A stretch of 24,405 nt of DNA. Origin: Puniceicoccales bacterium (GTDB taxonomy: Bacteria > Verrucomicrobiota > Verrucomicrobiia > Opitutales > Oceanipulchritudinaceae). Position numbers and translations under genes: made by a program. The stretch is taken from positions 1 to 24,405 of the forward strand of contig JAUVDD010000002.1 of NCBI GenBank assembly GCA_030595525.1. The letters are read 5' to 3'. The number at the start of each line of letters is the position of its first letter. The first letter of the stretch is position 1. Positions 19,629 to 24,405 of the stretch are shown here, one piece after another. The notes beneath the pieces were generated by a model that saw nothing but the letters and a program-made list of their open reading frames with translations, ran no database searches and had not been told where the DNA came from.

Positions 19629-21491
19629 ATGAGATTTAAACTTACAATCCTCCTCGCAATCTTGAATCTGGCTATCTTCTGCCTGATTCTATACGTCGAT
19701 CGGAATCAGGGTTCCAAGGATGAATTCCTGACACAATCTCGTATTATTCTCGATCCATCCTTTGTTCAGGGTGTTGATAATATCCAAATCTCCAGCCCCA
19801 GAACTGGCAATGCATGGGAACTGCAACGTATGGATGATGCTTCATGGAATGTCACTCAACCAGTCCATTGGAAGGCTAATCCTTTTGCCGTTCAACAGCT
19901 GCTCTTCCAATTGAAGGCGCTCTCCTGGTTGCATAAATTTCCCACTGATAGCTTGGAAACCGCCGGCCAGTCCCTTCAATCATACGATTTGCTGGATCCA
20001 CCTTTGCAGGTTTCCCTCTCCAGTGGTTCAGAATCCATTTCCCTTTCTTTCGGCGCTCCTACTGAAATTGGTAATCGCCTCTACATGATGTCACCTAACG
20101 GTGACTACATTATGGTAATCTCCCGCGAACTGGCCAACACGCTACATCAGAGCCTCAGCGAGTTTCTTGACCGGCGCATATTCGGACCCGGAATGGAAGA
20201 GAGCCGAGTGGTCCAGATCCAGGACCGGACGGCGAGCAATGTGCGGGTCAGGATGGAACGCACGGATCGGAACTGGTACTTTGTCTCACCAATTGAGGCC
20301 GCAGCAGACAATGACCGTGTACAGGCACTTTTGGGGGATTGGCAAAACCAGGAGGGCCAGGGCTTCCGGATGCCGACCGCGGAGGAAGGAGAAGTAGAGG
20401 GGGAAGGACTCCGCTTAACCTTGGAAGGATTGAATTCCCGGGAAACTCTAGTATTCAACACGACAACTGGAGAAGATGGGGAAGGAAGCTATTACCTTGC
20501 CCGCATGGAAGGATTTGAAACCGTATTTCAAGTATCGGCCGGAAAGGTTGATGCGCTGCGGCGGGTACTAGAAGATCTGCGGGAAAAGCGTGTATTAAGT
20601 CGACACGCTGATAACTGGACCAGCATGGAAATTCTTTTCGACGACATCAGCACTACCCTGCAACGGTTGGAAAACGGCGCCTGGCAGGTATTGAACAAAA
20701 ACGCTGCAGGAGAATTGAACTCACAACCAGCAGATCCTGTGGTAGTGCAGGAAATTCGCCATTTACTGAACACTTTAGAGGTGACCCGATTCGTCAGTGA
20801 CGCACCGTCAGAAACTGATTTGTCTCGTTATGGACTGATCACTCCCCAACGCCGGATAATTCTGCGTAAGGAAGATGGAAAGAGTGTGGAGATGAGTATT
20901 GGCGGCCTGAGCAGGGAAGGAAATGAGACTCTTCTATATGGAACAACCGATGAAATTGCCTCGGTTTTTCTGATCCGGCCTCACATTTTAAGCAGTATTC
21001 CCATGAACCCGATGCACTATAGGGAACGCACGATCAGGACGATTCCTGAATCTACCCAAATAGTGTCAATTTGGTTGGATGAGACCGCTACCGGAAAAAC
21101 CCGCGAGATAAAGGAGGAAACAACACCCTTGGCTTGGGCCAATCTTCGATCTTATTTGCGAGACATAGAGGTTGAAGGATTTATCAATCCCCCATTTTCC
21201 AATCCTCTGAGACTGGACAACAACCGTACGATTGAGTGGCCCTTTCAGATAAATTGTGAAATCCGGTATCCGGAATCCATAAACGGGGAAACAACAATCC
21301 AAACCCTTTATTTGACTGAACGCATTGGTGGAACCACACAATATGTGGGAGATTCCGAAACAGGCCTGGTTGGCATATTACCAATAGATTTAATCGAGGT
21401 ACTGGAACCTCTGTTGGTGAAATTTCCGGATGATCCGGGTATGCCAGAAAAACAGAATGAAGCGGAGGATGTCCCCGGAACCGAATCCTGA
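19629..21491 (+). CDS. DUF4340 domain-containing membrane-anchored protein
   Basis: A 620-residue protein with one N-terminal membrane segment (residues 4-23) and the rest presumably extracytoplasmic. Three related modules of ~110-140 residues can be seen, each beginning with Trp plus a short strand and an Ala-Asn/Asp helix. They start at W73 (NVTQPVHWKANPFAVQQLL), W216 (YFVSPIEAAADNDRVQALL) and W352 (QVLN...ADPVVVQEIRHLL). Modules 1 and 3 continue into a Y-D/G-L..P strand and end in a short basic helix. DUF4340 is of unknown function and is commonly found downstream of gldG-like genes, as here. I start at the ATG at 19629 because the signal-anchor begins there; an in-frame ATG at 19569 lies inside gldG. 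The C-terminal 20 residues are acidic. No SD. Confidence 0.8.
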   Translation: MRFKLTILLAILNLAIFCLILYVDRNQGSKDEFLTQSRIILDPSFVQGVDNIQISSPRTGNAWELQRMDDASWNVTQPVHWKANPFAVQQLLFQLKALSWLHKFPTDSLETAGQSLQSYDLLDPPLQVSLSSGSESISLSFGAPTEIGNRLYMMSPNGDYIMVISRELANTLHQSLSEFLDRRIFGPGMEESRVVQIQDRTASNVRVRMERTDRNWYFVSPIEAAADNDRVQALLGDWQNQEGQGFRMPTAEEGEVEGEGLRLTLEGLNSRETLVFNTTTGEDGEGSYYLARMEGFETVFQVSAGKVDALRRVLEDLREKRVLSRHADNWTSMEILFDDISTTLQRLENGAWQVLNKNAAGELNSQPADPVVVQEIRHLLNTLEVTRFVSDAPSETDLSRYGLITPQRRIILRKEDGKSVEMSIGGLSREGNETLLYGTTDEIASVFLIRPHILSSIPMNPMHYRERTIRTIPESTQIVSIWLDETATGKTREIKEETTPLAWANLRSYLRDIEVEGFINPPFSNPLRLDNNRTIEWPFQINCEIRYPESINGETTIQTLYLTERIGGTTQYVGDSETGLVGILPIDLIEVLEPLLVKFPDDPGMPEKQNEAEDVPGTES

Positions 21492-21497
21492 TTGGCA

Positions 21498-24227
21498 ATG
21501 AGCCCAATTGCCCACATCCGGAAAACTGCTTGGAGGTGTAGCTGCCTAGCCTGCCATCTCCTGAATTTGTTTCTGGCAGCCCTGGCATTTGGTCTCGGTG
21601 GGCTGGTTCTTATAAATTTGTTTCAGAAATCTGTTCCGGTTCCAGATAAATTGGCTAGCTGGGTAATCAATAAATCCGGACCGGAACATCTACAGGCAAG
21701 GTGGTCAAAGGTCGCTTTTGATCTCAGGGCAGGCCTCTACTTATCGGGATTTGAACTGAGAAATTCACAAACTGAGCAAATCGTCCTGACGGCCGAAGAA
21801 ACCTACATGAGGTGGTCTCCTTTGCACCTTGTTATTCCAGGATCTATTGCTCTTCAGGAAATTGCTGCCAGGGATATCCAGATATATTTACCCGTGAGCC
21901 ATTCTCCAACCGGATTGAATGAGCCGGTCATTTCAATCAAACACATTTACTCTCACCAGGATGATGGCCAATTGATCCTGGGCTCGCTTCTTTTGGAAAC
22001 CGGTGGTCTGCGTCTCCACATGAACGGTCATGCTCCCCTACGGACGTTGCTGGAATCATCTTCAGCCGACGGTTCCAGACCAAGTATTTATCCCAGTTTG
22101 CAAAAGCTTGGCAGATTGCCGAAGGATCTTCGGGCAGATATCAGTGCAACTTGGGAGATGTTGCCCTCCGGTAACCATATCTTCCATCTCAATGGCTTTT
22201 TGCCGGAGTTTACATTCAAGAATGTAGGCATGGAAAAGATTTCGGGAGATGTTTTCATTTTCTTTTCCAACAATAAATTGGCGATTCGCAGTATGAATCT
22301 ACATGGCATCCTACAATACAATGCCAAACTGCCCAGCATCCCATTCCTGAACATTCCCGATAAACCTGTCCCTATCCCATTCGATCTTTCTGCCCGCGGT
22401 GAATCTTTGGTCGTGCAGGATTATCAGATTCCTTCAAATTGGAAATTATCTCTCCATCCGGACGACTCCGATATCAAGTTCCAGCATCTTATCCTTAAAG
22501 CCAACTTAACAGAATCCCTCGACAATCCAATTGATTGGATATTAATGGGCCCCGCGGCTTTCGCCTCAGGAAGTGCTCTCCCCGACAAGACCCTTGAGAC
22601 CACGCCTCTGTTTTCCTTCCCCGCACTCTACCAATTTAGAGCCTATCTACCCGATTGTTCAATCTACCAGTTCCTTGATGCTCCTCTTCCTCATCGCCTT
22701 CTAGTTGGTGCCAAGACTGGTTCCCTCAGGTTAAATACCTCTTTCGATCCAAAGAAACTCCACCTGCAGGGATCTGTTGTTATAGATGATCTGAATATTG
22801 GCCAAACTCAGTTTGATCACCTTTTTCTAAATCTCATCCTGAATCCTGACATTCTCGTTCTAGATAATGCCCTGATTAGAAAATCCATGATCGAGGATGC
22901 TCGTGGTTCCTATTTTCACCATTTTCCTTCTTCTAAGTTTTCTCTGAATGCTGCGGGGTATATTTTTCCTTCTTCTCTAGATTCTATTCTTGGCGATTGG
23001 TGGGCAAAACTCTTTACCCTGCTTGATGCCCCGCAAGCTCTTACCGGAGATGTCACCGTTTGGGGACAATGGAGGGATATTAAAACTATAAAAAGTATCA
23101 CGGAAGCACATGGTCCCGGAGTGAGTTATCGTGGGGTGGAAATCCCCGATATGGAAGTCCGGATACGCAGTAACGCCGACTGGGTATATCTGGATTCCTT
23201 ATGGGCAAAATTCCCTGAAGGTGAAATGGAAGGTATCATCGCGATCCGATCGAACATAAAGGAAACCGATACCCATCGCGCCTACATCCTGGATATGACA
23301 AGCACGGGCCCATGGGAAGCAGTATTGGGGGCTACCGGACTGGAATCATTGAGCATTATGGATTTCCGAGGACAAAACCCGCACCTGAGTATCGAGGGAA
23401 CCTTCTGGCGGGATTCAAAGAAAGGATTCAATTCGGAGGAAAATGCGGATATGAAGCTCAGCATCATGCAACATGACGGAAGTTGCCTGTTCAAGACGCT
23501 GGAATTATCAGGTCTTTCCGTTAGTGGTCATTTGCATGGAAACCAGCTGGATTTATCGGGAGTATCAGGACAATTCGCCGAGGGCATCTTCACTGGATCC
23601 ATTGGCATTATAAACTGGCAATCGGAAGACCGAATGCGACAGAAAATCGATATCGATCTGATAAACGCTGACTACAACAAGGCTCGCATGCAACTTTCAG
23701 GTTTTGTGGGAATGGAACCAAATACAGAATCCACAATCAAGGAAGACGACCTGGGTCGTCTGGACGCAGAGTTATATCTGGAACTAGGCAAGGAACTGGA
23801 ATCCTATTCTGGTACCGGCAATATCTCCATACATAAAGGAAAACTGGGAACGGTTCATATGTTTGGTGAACTGTCTCGCCTGCTTGGAAGCATGGGGTTG
23901 GGGTTCACTACAGTTGAAATGAACTCCCTCTATCTGGATTGGGACCTGACAGGACCGGCATTGGAAATAAAAAACGGCCGAGTCACCGGCCCGGCCCTGA
24001 ATCTCACAATGGGAGGATGGGTGGATCTGGAAACTCAGGGATTACAGATGAAATCCGAGGTCACCTTATTCAGCGGTCTGTTCAGTAAAGTCCTTTCACC
24101 TGTCAGCGATACATTACAATTTGACCTGATTGGTTCACTTGAAGATCCCCAATGGAGAATCCGGTTTAATCCATTCCGCTGGGCCTTGAATCGCATGGAC
24201 GACCTCAACCCTCCCCCCAGCAAATAG
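21498..24227 (+). CDS. Large AsmA-like envelope protein (putative)
   Basis: A 909-residue protein with one N-terminal membrane segment (about 20-42) and a long region of alternating beta-type sequence. The last ~140 residues read as an AsmA-like C-terminal region: GTGNISIHKGKLG, then FGELSRLLGSMGLGF, WDLTGPALEIKNGRVTG, LTMGGWVDLETQG and FDLIGSLEDPQWRIRFNP. Such proteins (AsmA, YhdP, TamB in E. coli) form long hydrophobic grooves held to the inner membrane and are implicated in moving phospholipids to the outer membrane. That role is inferred here. The frame opens at a TTG directly after the previous stop (21492); I prefer the ATG at 21498. Its 6-nt gap to the DUF4340 gene places it in the ABC operon. 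I cannot assign it to a named subfamily. Confidence 0.68.
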   Translation: MSPIAHIRKTAWRCSCLACHLLNLFLAALAFGLGGLVLINLFQKSVPVPDKLASWVINKSGPEHLQARWSKVAFDLRAGLYLSGFELRNSQTEQIVLTAEETYMRWSPLHLVIPGSIALQEIAARDIQIYLPVSHSPTGLNEPVISIKHIYSHQDDGQLILGSLLLETGGLRLHMNGHAPLRTLLESSSADGSRPSIYPSLQKLGRLPKDLRADISATWEMLPSGNHIFHLNGFLPEFTFKNVGMEKISGDVFIFFSNNKLAIRSMNLHGILQYNAKLPSIPFLNIPDKPVPIPFDLSARGESLVVQDYQIPSNWKLSLHPDDSDIKFQHLILKANLTESLDNPIDWILMGPAAFASGSALPDKTLETTPLFSFPALYQFRAYLPDCSIYQFLDAPLPHRLLVGAKTGSLRLNTSFDPKKLHLQGSVVIDDLNIGQTQFDHLFLNLILNPDILVLDNALIRKSMIEDARGSYFHHFPSSKFSLNAAGYIFPSSLDSILGDWWAKLFTLLDAPQALTGDVTVWGQWRDIKTIKSITEAHGPGVSYRGVEIPDMEVRIRSNADWVYLDSLWAKFPEGEMEGIIAIRSNIKETDTHRAYILDMTSTGPWEAVLGATGLESLSIMDFRGQNPHLSIEGTFWRDSKKGFNSEENADMKLSIMQHDGSCLFKTLELSGLSVSGHLHGNQLDLSGVSGQFAEGIFTGSIGIINWQSEDRMRQKIDIDLINADYNKARMQLSGFVGMEPNTESTIKEDDLGRLDAELYLELGKELESYSGTGNISIHKGKLGTVHMFGELSRLLGSMGLGFTTVEMNSLYLDWDLTGPALEIKNGRVTGPALNLTMGGWVDLETQGLQMKSEVTLFSGLFSKVLSPVSDTLQFDLIGSLEDPQWRIRFNPFRWALNRMDDLNPPPSK

Positions 24228-24314
24228 GTCCGGAGTCGATTTCCATTGCCCAATCTCCTTAAAAATTATCTAACAGAACCTTAACCTAGCATTACTAAAC
24301 GGAGGTAACCTACT
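24228..24314 (+). promoter_or_regulatory. accB leader with a consensus ribosome binding site
   Basis: The 87-bp gap ends in GGAGGT (24301-24306), a strong SD placed 9 nt before a TTG start. An in-frame TAA (24306-24308) overlapping the SD blocks any earlier start. TTGCCC at 24246 and nearby AT-rich sequence could be a promoter, but the -10 match is poor. Confidence 0.6.
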
Positions 24315-24405
24315 TTGGACATCAAGGAAATTAAAGCTATCGTCGATTTAATGAAACGCTCGGCCCTGACTGAGTTTCAGTTGGAGGAGAAAGACCTGAA
24401 ACTGA
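24315..24405 (+). CDS. accB: Acetyl-CoA carboxylase biotin carboxyl carrier protein, N-terminal fragment
   Basis: Only 30 codons are inside the window. They read [20 protein letters not shown] and then [10 protein letters not shown], the typical AccB N-terminus (family pattern M-D-I-K-x-I-K-x-I-x-x-L-M-x-x-S-x-L-T-E-F). The biotinylation domain lies outside. AccB carries biotin between biotin carboxylase and carboxyltransferase in fatty acid synthesis. The start is a TTG with an ideal SD; the next in-frame ATG (24351) would cut into the conserved N-terminal helix. accC would be expected next. It is the only gene here with a consensus SD. Confidence 0.8.
   Translation, partial: MDIKEIKAIVDLMKRSALTEFQLEEKDLKL

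Noticed and set aside
21498..21560. Possible lipoprotein signal (Cys14, Cys16, Cys19) in the AsmA-like protein
   Set aside because: The hydrophobic stretch follows the cysteines instead of preceding them, and no proper lipobox with Leu at -3 is present.
22590..23000. Pyrimidine-rich stretch in the middle of the AsmA-like gene
   Set aside because: Reading frame and beta-type protein pattern continue undisturbed; composition shift is mild and there are no boundary repeats suggesting insertion.

Overview
This window carries ordinary, intact chromosomal genes: no insertion sequences, phage genes, tRNA/rRNA genes or CRISPR arrays were seen. Gene content and style (large GyrB with a TOPRIM-region insertion, TrkA/TrkH, a GldG/DUF4340-type ABC cassette, an AsmA-like envelope protein, and an AccB N-terminus of the form MDIKEIK...LMKRS..TEF) point to a Gram-negative bacterium. 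My best guess is a Verrucomicrobiota member of the Opitutae/Puniceicoccales type. That assignment is inference from recall of protein style; no search was run. Almost no gene has a recognisable Shine-Dalgarno (SD) sequence.

Left part (1-2384): two genes on the minus strand, a PlsC-like acyltransferase cut by the window edge and cimA (citramalate synthase, isoleucine precursor). cimA faces away from astB (succinylarginine dihydrolase) across a short divergent intergenic region. All later genes are on the plus strand. After astB come a Nif3/DUF34 metal protein, a leader with a heptanucleotide tandem repeat, rpsO (S15), a hairpin-rich spacer and pnp (PNPase), closed by a clear intrinsic terminator at 7639-7680.

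Middle part (7743-16340): a trpG/pabA-type glutamine amidotransferase, a terminator-like hairpin only about 25 nt ahead of gyrB, then gyrB-gyrA (both gyrase subunits), a probable terminator over the gyrA stop, and trkA-trkH (potassium uptake).

Right part (16353-24227): a tight run of five genes: ABC ATPase, ABC-2 permease (4-nt overlap with the ATPase), GldG-like protein, DUF4340 protein, and a ~909-residue AsmA-like protein. The first four match the known GldA/GldF-GldG-DUF4340 type of transporter of unknown substrate. The addition of an AsmA-like, possibly lipid-bridging, protein makes this the best candidate for an undescribed envelope system. The window ends in the first 30 codons of accB (biotin carboxyl carrier protein), which unusually has a TTG start with a consensus SD.
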